Shown here one piece after another: positions 36,998 to 45,769 of a stretch of 64,000 nt of DNA. Below the pieces are notes generated by a model that searched no databases, was not told the origin of the DNA, and saw only the letters and a list, made by a program, of their open reading frames with translations. This DNA is from Pseudobutyrivibrio sp. MD2005. Lineage in GTDB: Bacteria > Bacillota > Clostridia > Lachnospirales > Lachnospiraceae. Each line of letters opens with the position of its first letter. The stretch's first letter is position 1. The DNA is taken from assembly GCF_000621865.1 (NCBI RefSeq), contig NZ_KK211360.1, positions 162,158-226,157 of the forward strand, read 5' to 3'. The translations under genes were made by a program, and so were the position numbers.

Positions 36998-38125
36998 ATG
37001 CAGGAAGATTTTCACTATTACGCAACATATTGCGCAGCTTTTATAGCCGGTTATTCTCATAAAGAAAGCTTGGATATTGCATATAGTGCACAGTTTGTTG
37101 ATGTGTGTTCGAGAACTCTTTTATCTAAAATAAAAGGGCCTGGCAATGCTGCAACAACACAGCTACAGCTAGAGCTTATGGATGCCAGAACAGATCCGGT
37201 TGGGCTTCAGGATATTACTCGCATTTGGTCATCATTCCATTTTCTGCCTAAGGATCTTTTTGCTGAAAAAAAGAAATGCTCAAGACGCTATCGCAACAAG
37301 TACAGACTTATATGTGGTCCCAACGGTGATTTGGTAGTAAAAACAGTGGAGCTTGCAAAAGGAAAGCCTATTCAGTCCGTTGGAATTGCAATGCATGTGT
37401 TGGCTGATACTTGGGCTCATGCCAATTTTGCAGGCACACCATCTCTAGTTATAAATAATACTAATTATGTATTCTATGAGCTCATCCCTGAGGGGGACGG
37501 TTTTAAGGAAAGGCAAATCAAATTTGTACATAAGAAATCAGTGCCAGATGATTTAGATAATAGTGTTTATACAAATAGTTTATATCAAAGTAATGAGAAT
37601 TCTATTATGAATCTAGGGCACGGTAGAGCGGGACATCTGCCAGATTATAGTTTCGTCAGATATAAATATCTTCCTGCATGGGGTGAATATGGAGAAATCA
37701 CAAAGGATAATCCATCAGACTATATGAAAGCCTTTACTCAAATGATTTATGCGATGAAATATATTCGTGGAATTAATCAATCATTTGAAATAGATAAATA
37801 TGATACTGAGGCAATTAGCCAGTGGAAGGAACGGATTCAAGGCATTATCGAAAAAAGACAGCTTTTAGCCAGTGAAGACTGGAAAGCTTTTGGAGAAGAA
37901 TTGTCCGGACAAGTCATAGAAGATTTTGCCATAGATAAATATTTTAATGAATATGTGTCTGCCAACAAAAAAGATAAGGATGAGACTTATTTAGGTAAGT
38001 TCATTCGTGGCGCAATTGCTCACAAGGGCATGGTTATTGATGAAATAGGAAAGAGTGGAAACAAGCTTGCAGGTGTTGCTAGAGGCAGCTTTCTCAATAG
38101 GTTTTTTAGAGGAAATCAAAAATGA
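36998..38125 (+). CDS. DUF6765-like protein
   Basis: 375 aa. Opens MQEDFHYYATYCAAFIAGYS and contains HVLADTWAHANFAGTPS and GHGRAGHLPDYSFV, His/Asp-rich blocks typical of the DUF6765 group and reminiscent of phospholipase C-like metal-binding helical proteins. Function unknown. No signal peptide. Its stop overlaps the next ATG (ATGA). Confidence 0.7.
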   Translation: MQEDFHYYATYCAAFIAGYSHKESLDIAYSAQFVDVCSRTLLSKIKGPGNAATTQLQLELMDARTDPVGLQDITRIWSSFHFLPKDLFAEKKKCSRRYRNKYRLICGPNGDLVVKTVELAKGKPIQSVGIAMHVLADTWAHANFAGTPSLVINNTNYVFYELIPEGDGFKERQIKFVHKKSVPDDLDNSVYTNSLYQSNENSIMNLGHGRAGHLPDYSFVRYKYLPAWGEYGEITKDNPSDYMKAFTQMIYAMKYIRGINQSFEIDKYDTEAISQWKERIQGIIEKRQLLASEDWKAFGEELSGQVIEDFAIDKYFNEYVSANKKDKDETYLGKFIRGAIAHKGMVIDEIGKSGNKLAGVARGSFLNRFFRGNQK

Positions 38126-38658
38126 CAATTTTTCAAAGAATCAGAAACATTTTAATTGGATTAATAATGATTCTAATTGGGTTAATTTTCCTAATAAACC
38201 CAAGCGATGAGGCATATATTTTAGTTATTGGAGTATTATTTTTAGGTCTTACCATAAAAGGAATCAAGGATATTATTTTTTATATAACTATGGCAAGACA
38301 TATGGTTGGAGGCAAAATCATTTTGTTTCAAGGAGTTGTTTTGCTTGATTTTGCCTTACTAACAGGTTCATTATCCAATGTGCCAAAAATATATATACTT
38401 TTGTATTTAGTATTGATTAATGGATTCGCTGGGATTGTTGAAGTCCTAAGGGCTTTAGAGTCTAAAAAGGAAGTAGATGGACCGTGGAAAATGAAATTTA
38501 GCCACGGCATCGTAAATTTTATTCTGGCATTATCATGCCTGATTTTTATAAGACATAATAATACGGCTCTTATAATATATAGTATAGGCCTTATATATTC
38601 GGCCATTATGAGAATCATTAATTCTTTTAGAAGAACGACATTTATTCTGATTGAATAA
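38122..38658 (+). CDS. DUF308-like membrane protein
   Basis: 178 aa with about six short hydrophobic helices in HdeD/DUF308-like arrangement (NILIGLIMILIGLIFL, YILVIGVLFLGLTIKGIKDI). Translationally coupled to the DUF6765-like gene. Function unknown. Confidence 0.7.
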   Translation: MTIFQRIRNILIGLIMILIGLIFLINPSDEAYILVIGVLFLGLTIKGIKDIIFYITMARHMVGGKIILFQGVVLLDFALLTGSLSNVPKIYILLYLVLINGFAGIVEVLRALESKKEVDGPWKMKFSHGIVNFILALSCLIFIRHNNTALIIYSIGLIYSAIMRIINSFRRTTFILIE

Positions 38659-38704
38659 TAGTCTTTACGCTACAGAATTTAACTAAGTGGAAAAGGGGAA
38701 TAGC

Positions 38705-39223
38705 ATGTATTTAGTTTCAGCTTATTTTGATAATGATACAACTGAGCATCTTCAGAAGTACATTGACATAATAGCAGAGGCATCTGGTAATAACTTTATG
38801 ATTGATAATAATATTCCACCTCATATGACTTTAACTGCAATAGAGGCAAGAAGTGCAGAGGCATTATTGCCAGCATTCGATAATCTTAATGGCAAATTTA
38901 GTCCTGGGGAAATATCTATTATCTCTATTGGTCAGTTTATGCCGAAGGTGATTTATGCTGCTCCATATATTAATCAATATTTGTTTGAACTACAGCAGGA
39001 TATTTGTGAGGTCTTTGCTAATATTCCAGAGACGAATATCAGCAAATTTTATAAGCCGCTATCATGGTTTCCTCATATCACACTGGCAAAGACTTTAAAC
39101 AAGGAGCAGATGACTAAAGCAGTTATGTGTATGAGTGATTTTAAGGAACTGAAGGCAGATATTGTACGTATAAGCTTAGCCAGTGTTAATCCTCATAAAG
39201 ATATAAAAGGAATACCAGATTAA
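38705..39223 (+). CDS. 2H phosphoesterase-like (2'-5' RNA ligase family) protein
   Basis: 172 aa with the two H-x-T motifs of the 2H phosphoesterase superfamily: PPHMTLTA at about 38-45 and FPHITLAK at about 124-131. Members act on 2'-5' or cyclic phosphodiesters of RNA/nucleotides. Start 38705 follows AAAAGGGG. Terminates the run. Substrate unknown. Confidence 0.8.
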   Translation: MYLVSAYFDNDTTEHLQKYIDIIAEASGNNFMIDNNIPPHMTLTAIEARSAEALLPAFDNLNGKFSPGEISIISIGQFMPKVIYAAPYINQYLFELQQDICEVFANIPETNISKFYKPLSWFPHITLAKTLNKEQMTKAVMCMSDFKELKADIVRISLASVNPHKDIKGIPD

Positions 39224-39322
39224 TTATTCGAATTAGGAATATAACGATGTGAAAAATGAATAACCACCAATCTCTTTAAATTGCTATAATCCAATAGTAG
39301 TAATTAATAAGGAGGTAGTGTT

Positions 39323-39706
39323 ATGGCTTGTTTTACAATACCAGCTGGCGAAGCTGTTGTAACAACAATAGTAAAGAAAACAATTGATAAGAAGGGGTTA
39401 AAACAGGAAAAATCTGAAAACAAGAGTGGTATTCCATTTTCACGTAAGTTAAAGTGGCTTACAAATCTTCTTTGGGGAGGCTCAGTGCTTCTAGCATACG
39501 AGCATGTATGGCATGGAGAGGTTAAGCCATTTTTTCCATTTTTAACTGCGATGGAGAATCCGGCAGATAAAGCAGAAATGCTACATGAAATGGGAACAGT
39601 AGGTGTTGGAATGGCTGTTCTTGTAACTGTTGTATGGATTGGTATTTGCGTTGCGGCAGATATTATTGTTAAGCGTCCTCTTTCAGGCGTTAAATCTGGA
39701 AATTAG
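39323..39706 (+). CDS. Small membrane protein
   Basis: 127 aa with two hydrophobic helices (KWLTNLLWGGSVLLAY, VGVGMAVLVTVVWIGICVAADI in part) and a charged segment between. TATAAT at 39285-39290 and AAGGAGG precede it. Followed 11 bp on by another membrane gene, likely co-expressed. Unknown function. Confidence 0.7.
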   Translation: MACFTIPAGEAVVTTIVKKTIDKKGLKQEKSENKSGIPFSRKLKWLTNLLWGGSVLLAYEHVWHGEVKPFFPFLTAMENPADKAEMLHEMGTVGVGMAVLVTVVWIGICVAADIIVKRPLSGVKSGN

Positions 39707-39717
39707 GAGGTGCGGGC

Positions 39718-40017
39718 ATGACATTATTAATTACAGTTTTTGCAGCTCTTATTACTACAATTTTGTGGTACAACAGAAAAAATGATGATATGAAACTTCA
39801 TGTATTGATGTTTATGTTTTGGGGAGCATCTATTATGTGGTTTGTAGATGCTATTGCTGAATATATAGAGATGGGAGCAGAATACTTTACCCCAGCATTA
39901 GAAGATATGATCAATGACAGCTTTTTAGGTCTTTCTGTTATTGCATTTGCAATGATTATTTGGATTGTATATGTTTTAATAAAAGACCCTAAGGGAGTTG
40001 TACGTAAAGCACTTTAA
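39718..40017 (+). CDS. Small three-helix membrane protein
   Basis: 99 aa with three hydrophobic helices (TLLITVFAALITTILW, LMFMFWGASIMWF, GLSVIAFAMIIWIVYVL). Ribosome binding site AGGAGG. Second gene of a two-gene unit that ends with a terminator. Unknown function. Confidence 0.7.
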   Translation: MTLLITVFAALITTILWYNRKNDDMKLHVLMFMFWGASIMWFVDAIAEYIEMGAEYFTPALEDMINDSFLGLSVIAFAMIIWIVYVLIKDPKGVVRKAL

Positions 40018-40044
40018 TTGAATATGCACTATATCAAAGTAAGA

Positions 40045-40076
40045 AAGGGAGCTAGTTTGAACAGCTCCTTTAATTT
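40045..40076 (+). terminator. Intrinsic terminator
   Basis: AAGGGAGCT and AGCTCCTT pair with one bulged base, followed by TTAATTTTT. Confidence 0.75.
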
Positions 40077-40086
40077 TTCCAATTTA

Positions 40087-40107
40087 TGGATTCTAGACAC
40101 ACTTAAT
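40087..40107. repeat. 21-bp dispersed repeat R2
   Basis: TGGATTCTAGACACACTTAA plus T, identical to 52805-52825, where it lies 67 bp after the R1 repeat. Possible mobile-element end. The 165 bp between it and array B hold nothing recognised. Confidence 0.65.
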
Positions 40108-40271
40108 TTTTAGAATTATAGATTAAGCCTTTTATTATAGCGCTAAAACTAAATCATGGTTGGTACTAGTTGGGCGAAGTAAGAAATTATTGGTCAATGT
40201 CACATCTTTACAAGATTTGAACTATAAATAAAAATGTTAATAATATTCCAGCATGGTAGTTTGTAGGGATT

Positions 40272-40530
40272 TACGGTATGGATGTAGTTTTTCGAATAGT
40301 TTACCGTAGCTATTTTGGGTAACTTGACATATTTTACGGTATAATCATTGAAAACTAACAATTAGTCCCGTAGAAATAGAGTGCTGATTGATAAAAGCAG
40401 ATATAGATACATTGTTATTAGGCTTTATTCTACGGGATATTTTGAGATTTCTATAGCTTATACCGTACTTTTTTATTATGTATGAAATATCACTACGGAA
40501 CAACAATGATAATTCTAGAAATATCCCGTA
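40272..40530. repeat. Phased TACGG/CCGTA half-site array B
   Basis: Same architecture as array A 16 kb away: inverted pairs 40272-40278/40302-40308, 40335-40341/40366-40372, 40431-40437/40461-40467, 40494-40500/40524-40530. Pairs span 37-38 bp with 23-24 bp inside, 26 bp between paired units and 58 bp in the middle. Position six of the half-site varies and often does not match its partner, which argues for protein half-sites rather than an RNA stem. A further CCGTA lies at 40656. A short frame at 40482-40670 across it is not considered a gene. Confidence 0.8.
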
Positions 40531-40731
40531 AACTAGAGCAAATTACAAGATTTAAAATAGATAAAGATAATAATGTCAGCTTGGAAACAGTCAAATCAAC
40601 TAGTAAAATGAATAAAATGAACCCCATAGAGTGGACACGCTCAAAAAAGAATAAACCGTATTTTTTATAACAAATCCAAGCCATAGACATGCTTTAACAC
40701 GGATTATTCTATGTTTTATCCTTAAACCAAG

Positions 40732-40847
40732 TTGTGGACACGGATTTAACCGTCATTTGCTGATATAATTAGCAATGGAAGGATAATCATATGAAGAAAA
40801 ATGCACATGTCTACACTGAAGAACAAATAAGAATACTAAATATATAG
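40732..40847 (+). mobile_element. IS3-family left-end remnant
   Basis: TTGTGGACACGG may be an IS tip; a promoter-like TTGCTG...TATAAT follows, then AAGGAT and an ATG at 40791 reading MKKNAHVYTEEQIRILNI before a stop at 40845. That start resembles IS3-family OrfA proteins beginning KN.H.YTEEQI.IL. The rest of the element is missing. Confidence 0.45.
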
Positions 40848-40882
40848 ACATTGATAAATCGGATTTTGAAAGGATTTTAAAT

Positions 40883-41182
40883 ATGAAAAACGCATTTTCT
40901 TGGCTGTTAATTTTGTTAAATGCGATTGGCTGCCTATGCCTTACTTATAGCAGTTATTTGTTTCTTTTCGGAGGCACTATAGTTGATGCACCAGATGCAA
41001 TGCTTCCGATGGAAAGATGGGAAAGAGGAGGTTGGCTTCTTACTATTGGAATGATTCCACTAATAATAGCAAACATCTTTGGTTATGGATATATTCAATT
41101 TGGAAATAAGAAAAATAGACTGCTTATCTTCATTCCATCTATTATCTGCGTAATTTTAGTAGCATGCTTCTGGGTGAAGTGA
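40883..41182 (+). CDS. Small three-helix membrane protein
   Basis: 99 aa, three hydrophobic segments (AFSWLLILLNAIGCLCL, GWLLTIGMIPLIIANIFGYGY in part, LLIFIPSIICVILVACFW). AAAGGA ribosome binding site. Single gene with a terminator. Unknown function. Confidence 0.65.
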   Translation: MKNAFSWLLILLNAIGCLCLTYSSYLFLFGGTIVDAPDAMLPMERWERGGWLLTIGMIPLIIANIFGYGYIQFGNKKNRLLIFIPSIICVILVACFWVK

Positions 41183-41222
41183 ATTATATAATTTCAGTTT
41201 GTTTAGCTAAATAAACATATAA

Positions 41223-41250
41223 AAAAGGAGCTGATTAGCTCCTTTAATTT
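41223..41250 (+). terminator. Intrinsic terminator
   Basis: AAAAGGAGCT-GATT-AGCTCCTTT followed by AATTTT. The next 170 bp contain nothing recognised. Confidence 0.8.
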
Positions 41251-41423
41251 TGCCTAATATTTCCATTACTAAATGCAATAGCACTATTGGTTTTGCTTTT
41301 ACCTCTGTAATGTTGCATTAAATAGTTCTAGATAATGAAGTACCGTGTTTACAAGAATATCATTTAAAGCAATTTCTATATATCTTACCCTAAAAAATAT
41401 ATAAATAGTTTAAAAATAAAATG

Positions 41424-41455
41424 CGATGTGCCCAAAAAGGTACATCGTTTTTTTT
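41424..41455 (+). terminator. Island-type terminator T1
   Basis: CGATGTGCC (41424-41432) pairs with GGTACATCG (41439-41447, one mismatch), then T8. First of a series of similar hairpins (T-run plus ATTAT) that separate genes up to 48.6 kb. No gene precedes it directly. Confidence 0.7.
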
Positions 41456-41512
41456 ATTATGTGCTCGTTAAGAAACACAGGTTTATGCACTATCTTAAGA
41501 AAGGTACAAAAA

Positions 41513-41911
41513 ATGGAATACACACTCTTATACATTTTAACAGTACGATGTGATAACTCAAAATGTGAGGAAGATCTTGAACTTCATAGGATAACAGGCG
41601 TGGATGAAGAAAAAATATTTCTTCGGGACGGATTTGTTGCCCGAGAGAAACTTATGAAAATGGAAGTTATAAAAGAGGATAAAAGAGAAATTATTTGTAG
41701 GGTTCCTTTTGTAATAAAGGAAGCTGCAATTGTTTGGGTTAGAGAAGTCTTAATGTATATAAGAAAAAGAGGTACCGAGGCCATGTATTATGCAGTAAAC
41801 GATGAGTGGATGCGTATTCTAGATCCACGATATGATGTGCGATGGTTTACTGGCGGCGCGAAGGTTGAAGCCTGGAAAAAAGAAATGCTAGAGATTACCA
41901 CAAAACTTTAA
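41513..41911 (+). CDS. Hypothetical protein
   Basis: 133 aa, basic, no signal or membrane segment. Start 41513 is served by AAGAAAGG; a longer frame begins inside the upstream terminator region. Contains a His/Cys pair region (VRCDNSKCEED). Not recognised. First gene of the accessory island. Confidence 0.6.
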   Translation: MEYTLLYILTVRCDNSKCEEDLELHRITGVDEEKIFLRDGFVAREKLMKMEVIKEDKREIICRVPFVIKEAAIVWVREVLMYIRKRGTEAMYYAVNDEWMRILDPRYDVRWFTGGAKVEAWKKEMLEITTKL

Positions 41912-41950
41912 ATTCAATAACTTTATACAGCAGAATCACAAGTAGAAAGA

Positions 41951-42379
41951 ATGAAATTAATGGAGGAAATTGTGGAACCGCAAAATGAAGAACAAAAGTT
42001 AGCTAGAAAACTAGCTAGAGCCCAAAAGGCTGTCGATAAGCAGTATGCTTGGCATGTCGAAAATGAATATGATTGGATTACGCTTGAGGTTGTGAAAGAG
42101 TATAGGCAAAAAGTAGAGTTATTGGGAGAGTATAGGAAAAAAGTAGAGTTATTGGGAGAGGATGTAAGTGATACTGGAATAAGACGTAAGTTACGCATTG
42201 AGCTACAAAGAAAGTATGGGTTATTAGAAATAGAAGCTATAAATATTTTAAATGGTTATAATGTGCCTGCCTACTTGGCTAAATATGAACGCATAAAAAA
42301 TAAAATACCTCTAGTAAAAATACAGGAACAACAAAAAGCTCAAAATGATAGCAATGATAATTCTGATAGCAATGCATGA
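41951..42379 (+). CDS. Hypothetical coiled-coil protein with tandem repeat
   Basis: 142 aa, highly charged, mostly helical. Residues 50-69 are a duplicated 10-mer (EYRQKVELLG, EYRKKVELLG) from a 30-bp tandem repeat at 42098-42157 with one mismatch. Ends in a low-complexity Asn/Asp/Ser tail. GGAGG could also serve a GTG at 41972. Not recognised. Confidence 0.6.
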   Translation: MKLMEEIVEPQNEEQKLARKLARAQKAVDKQYAWHVENEYDWITLEVVKEYRQKVELLGEYRKKVELLGEDVSDTGIRRKLRIELQRKYGLLEIEAINILNGYNVPAYLAKYERIKNKIPLVKIQEQQKAQNDSNDNSDSNA

Positions 42380-42470
42380 TAGATTTTTTCAGGATATCTA
42401 TGTGCCATAAAATGCACATAGATTAATGTTATTATCCTAAGTAGATAAAATTTGGCGAGGAGACAAGACT

Positions 42471-43454
42471 ATGTATGGAACTGGAACAAAGAAAATGCTG
42501 AATATGCTTATATTGGATATACTCCGAGAGTATTCAGATAGTGAGCATAGGCTTCTACAACAGGATATTATCGATTTGCTAAAGACCAACTATGGAATGG
42601 ATTGTGAAAGAAGAGCTGTTAAGAATAATATAGTAAGCCTTCAAGAGATGGGTTATGATATTGTGGCAAAACAGGGATATTATTTGAATACTAGAGATTT
42701 TACAGACGCAGAATTGCGTCTTTTGATAGATAGTATTTTTACATCTGGGGCCATTTCTGACAAAGCTGCCCATTCACTTGTAAAGAAGCTAGAACGTTAT
42801 TCTAATAAATACTTTAAAGCGCATGTATCTCATATTCACAGCACTTCAAGTGGGAAGAATACTGATAATCCAATGGTCATGGATTCTATAGCAATTATAG
42901 ACGAAGCTATTTCAAAAGGTCGACAGATAGCGTTTTCTTACCTGCAATATGGAATTGATTTTAAGCTTCACCCTAAACGTAGTCAAAAATACATAGTAAG
43001 TCCTTACCAAATGATTAGTAATAGAGGTAAATACTATCTCATAGCAAAGACAGAGGAATATGAGAATCTCTCACATTTTAGGTTAGATAGAATTACTAAT
43101 GTGGAGATACTAAAAGATAAAAATAAGCCAATCAAAAGTATTCAGGGCTATGAAAGCGGTCTTAATTTAAAGGATTATTTAGCCGAGCATTTTTATATGT
43201 ATTCCGGTGAAAGTATTCATATTAAGTTAAAAGCTCATGAGAATCTTATGGATAATCTGGTGGATAGCTTTGGAAAGGATTTTAGAGTTCTACCAGAAGG
43301 TGAAGATGAGATTATTGTTAGTTTGAAGTGCAATCCAGACACTTTTTTCTACTGGGCAATGCAGTATGGATTGAACATTGAAGTTCTTGAACCAGAAAGT
43401 ATGAGAAAACGCATCCAGAGTGCATGCAAGGAAATAGAAAAGAAGTATTGCTAA
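42471..43454 (+). CDS. WYL domain transcriptional regulator 1
   Basis: 327 aa. N-terminal helix-turn-helix (QQDIIDLLKTNYGMDCERRAVKNNI-type winged helix, about 25-60), then the WYL ligand-sensing domain with VSPYQMISNRGKYYLIAKTEE and FRLDRITNVEIL, and a C-terminal extension. WYL proteins bind nucleic-acid or nucleotide ligands and often control defence genes. An inverted repeat CTATGTGC/GCACATAG lies 50-70 bp upstream. Paralogous to the regulator at 61866. Directly followed by the metallo-hydrolase gene (16 bp). Confidence 0.85.
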   Translation: MYGTGTKKMLNMLILDILREYSDSEHRLLQQDIIDLLKTNYGMDCERRAVKNNIVSLQEMGYDIVAKQGYYLNTRDFTDAELRLLIDSIFTSGAISDKAAHSLVKKLERYSNKYFKAHVSHIHSTSSGKNTDNPMVMDSIAIIDEAISKGRQIAFSYLQYGIDFKLHPKRSQKYIVSPYQMISNRGKYYLIAKTEEYENLSHFRLDRITNVEILKDKNKPIKSIQGYESGLNLKDYLAEHFYMYSGESIHIKLKAHENLMDNLVDSFGKDFRVLPEGEDEIIVSLKCNPDTFFYWAMQYGLNIEVLEPESMRKRIQSACKEIEKKYC

Positions 43455-43470
43455 TGACAGGAGATAAAGT

Positions 43471-44676
43471 ATGGAAACGAAGGGAACTGTAAAAGTTAGA
43501 CTACACAGAGGTGCAAAGCAGATTGGTGGTGTGTGCACGGAAATATTTACAGATGATACTAGATTGTTATTTGATATAGGAGCACCGCTAGAAGGAGAAG
43601 GTGATCAAGCTAGACTTGATATAGATGGTGTTACTACTGGCACTACAAATTGCGATGGTATTTTTCTCACGCACTATCATGGGGACCATATCGGTGAGGT
43701 TGATTTTGTTGACGTGGCGATTCCAGTCTATATGGAAAAGCATGCTCGGAAAATTCTTGAGCTTCAACAGGATTATAAAAAAGGAGTAGTGGGAGCAGTA
43801 TGGGCAGATAATGTTAATGAGATTGAAATTTGTAAGCCTATTAGGATTAAAGAGTTCACTATAACGGCGTTAGAATCAGACCATTCTGCTACTAACTCTG
43901 TAATGTTCTTAATAGAAGCATATGGTAAAAGAATTCTTATTACTGGTGATTATCGTTTGCACGGTTTCTATAAGGATAAAGTAGAGGTTTCATTAATGAA
44001 TCTAGGACATATTGATTTGATGATTACAGAAGGGACAAATATTTCTAAAGAAACCTCGTTGAATGTGCCATATCTTACAGAGCAGGCTTTAGTACCAGCT
44101 TTTGTAGAGGCATTTAAAAAGTATAAATATGTTTTCTTACTGGCATCTTCATCACAGTTAGATAGAATTGCATCATTTTCAAGATGTGTGCCAAATGGAA
44201 AGTATATGATAACTGATAGATATCAGTATGATTTAATGAAGATATATGACGAAGAAAGAGAGGAAACTTTAAAATCTCGTAAGGTGTTGTACTCCAGTGA
44301 TTATGTGTTGAAGAAGGCTGAAAAGGCTGGTTTTGGAATGGCTATTAGGTCAAATTATTATTTTCCGCTAATTGTAAAGGACTATTTCGAAAGACACCCA
44401 AAAGACACATGTATGATTTACTCTATGTGGAGTGGTTACATAAATAAGTATTCAAATATAAAGCAGTTGGTGGATTATTCCGGCGATAATTTAATTAAGG
44501 CGCATGTTTCTGGGCATGTTACGAAGGAAGATTTAGAACGTGTAATTGGCATGATAAAACCAGAAAACATAATTGTTCATCATACCGAATCGAGTAACAG
44601 CACTGAAGAAAAACTTTTATTACCTCAAGGTGTAAAACTAATATCTGTGACAGATGGAGAGTTTATTGTTTTATAA
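43471..44676 (+). CDS. Metallo-beta-lactamase/beta-CASP RNase-J-like hydrolase
   Basis: 401 aa. Metal motif HYHGDH with His68, His70, Asp72 and His73; GDYRLHGF; then a beta-CASP-like insert and an RMMBL-like end with HVSGHVTKEDLERVIGM and IIVHHTE. Closest in design to RNase J and related RNA/DNA-processing nucleases, but shorter than RNase J (about 550 aa) and lacking its C-terminal domain. Probably a nuclease. Co-transcribed with the WYL gene and with the following nuclease-like gene. Confidence 0.78.
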   Translation: METKGTVKVRLHRGAKQIGGVCTEIFTDDTRLLFDIGAPLEGEGDQARLDIDGVTTGTTNCDGIFLTHYHGDHIGEVDFVDVAIPVYMEKHARKILELQQDYKKGVVGAVWADNVNEIEICKPIRIKEFTITALESDHSATNSVMFLIEAYGKRILITGDYRLHGFYKDKVEVSLMNLGHIDLMITEGTNISKETSLNVPYLTEQALVPAFVEAFKKYKYVFLLASSSQLDRIASFSRCVPNGKYMITDRYQYDLMKIYDEEREETLKSRKVLYSSDYVLKKAEKAGFGMAIRSNYYFPLIVKDYFERHPKDTCMIYSMWSGYINKYSNIKQLVDYSGDNLIKAHVSGHVTKEDLERVIGMIKPENIIVHHTESSNSTEEKLLLPQGVKLISVTDGEFIVL

Positions 44677-44697
44677 CGGAAAGGAAAATCACATACT

Positions 44698-45639
44698 ATG
44701 GACAGAGAATACACTGAAATAGAAAAAAATATATTTACAGAGTTTGGAATAAACCAGATTCCCAAAAGTATCACAATTGATTCTAAAGATAATATTGTAA
44801 CGATTAGTCTTAATGGTAAGAAGGTTGTTGAAGACAACATGCAAGTTACTGGGAACGCATTTGAAGGATGGGCTATTGTTGCACGAGTATGTTCCAAGAA
44901 GAATGTGAAGCTGTCAGTTGATGGATATATTAGTTTTCCAACAGATGGATTCATAGGACATGGGCATTATAGTAGGTTTATTTACCGTATCATGAAATTT
45001 AAAGAACAATATTCGTGGTTTGAGGTAGATGATTATTTGCAGAAAGAGATTGAGAATTTTCAAAATTTTATTAAATCTAATATATTAGTGAATAATACCC
45101 CTACTAAGGAGGCAGAAGGTACAGATAGAATTGATGAAAATAGCGTAGAAAAAAAGTTGGAAGAGGATGGGATTTTAAGAACTGTTCTAGGAGATAATCC
45201 TAATATAGGAATAGGAAAGGTCCATCGCCAGCTACCTGTAGGATTGTTTTGTAAAGAAAAATCAAAGCATACATCTGTTTTTACATATGGACACTCTGCT
45301 ATAGATTTATGGAACAAAAATGGAGATACTATAAACGTAGTAGAATTAAAGTACAATAATAATATGATCGGCATTATAACTGAGATTTTCTTTTATTCAA
45401 ATTATATGCTCGATCTTGTTGGTGAACTGGGTGTGTTTAGTTTAGCTGAAGGAGAGGATTGTAGGGGATATAGTGAACTAAAAAAAGGTATAACTAGCGT
45501 TAATGGAATTATGCTTGCGAATAAATATCATCCATGTGTCAATAACGGGACGCTTAAGGTATTAAACGATAATTCTAACAAAAGTTTGAAGTACTATCTT
45601 GCTGAATATAAAGCAGATATTATTGTTAATATAAACTAA
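44698..45639 (+). CDS. Putative PD-(D/E)XK nuclease-like protein A
   Basis: 313 aa. The segment AIDLWNKNGDTINVVELK has Asp203 and Glu216-X-Lys218 in the spacing of a PD-(D/E)XK active site, on predicted beta strands. N-terminal part is of unknown fold. The nuclease call rests on this motif alone. 21 bp after the metallo-hydrolase gene; followed by terminator T3. Confidence 0.55.
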   Translation: MDREYTEIEKNIFTEFGINQIPKSITIDSKDNIVTISLNGKKVVEDNMQVTGNAFEGWAIVARVCSKKNVKLSVDGYISFPTDGFIGHGHYSRFIYRIMKFKEQYSWFEVDDYLQKEIENFQNFIKSNILVNNTPTKEAEGTDRIDENSVEKKLEEDGILRTVLGDNPNIGIGKVHRQLPVGLFCKEKSKHTSVFTYGHSAIDLWNKNGDTINVVELKYNNNMIGIITEIFFYSNYMLDLVGELGVFSLAEGEDCRGYSELKKGITSVNGIMLANKYHPCVNNGTLKVLNDNSNKSLKYYLAEYKADIIVNIN

Positions 45640-45673
45640 AATATTTGAAAAGTGATTTTTGCTTAGCTTTAAA

Positions 45674-45707
45674 AGCAATGTGCTAAAAACAGCACATTAC
45701 TTTTTTT
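45674..45707 (+). terminator. Island-type terminator T3
   Basis: AGCAATGTGCT-AAAAAC-AGCACATTACT (one mismatch) followed by T7 and ATTATT. Confidence 0.85.
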
Positions 45708-45769
45708 ATTATTAACCAATACAGTGCCCTCAGGAAGCACATTATAATTATATGGGAGGTGTAAATAAT

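Noticed and set aside
40272..40530. Integron attC-type sites
   Set aside because: No RYYYAAC/GTTRRRY core sites and no integrase gene were found near the array.
40482..40670. 62-codon frame on the plus strand
   Set aside because: It runs through the last inverted pair of array B, has no ribosome binding site and shows no family resemblance.
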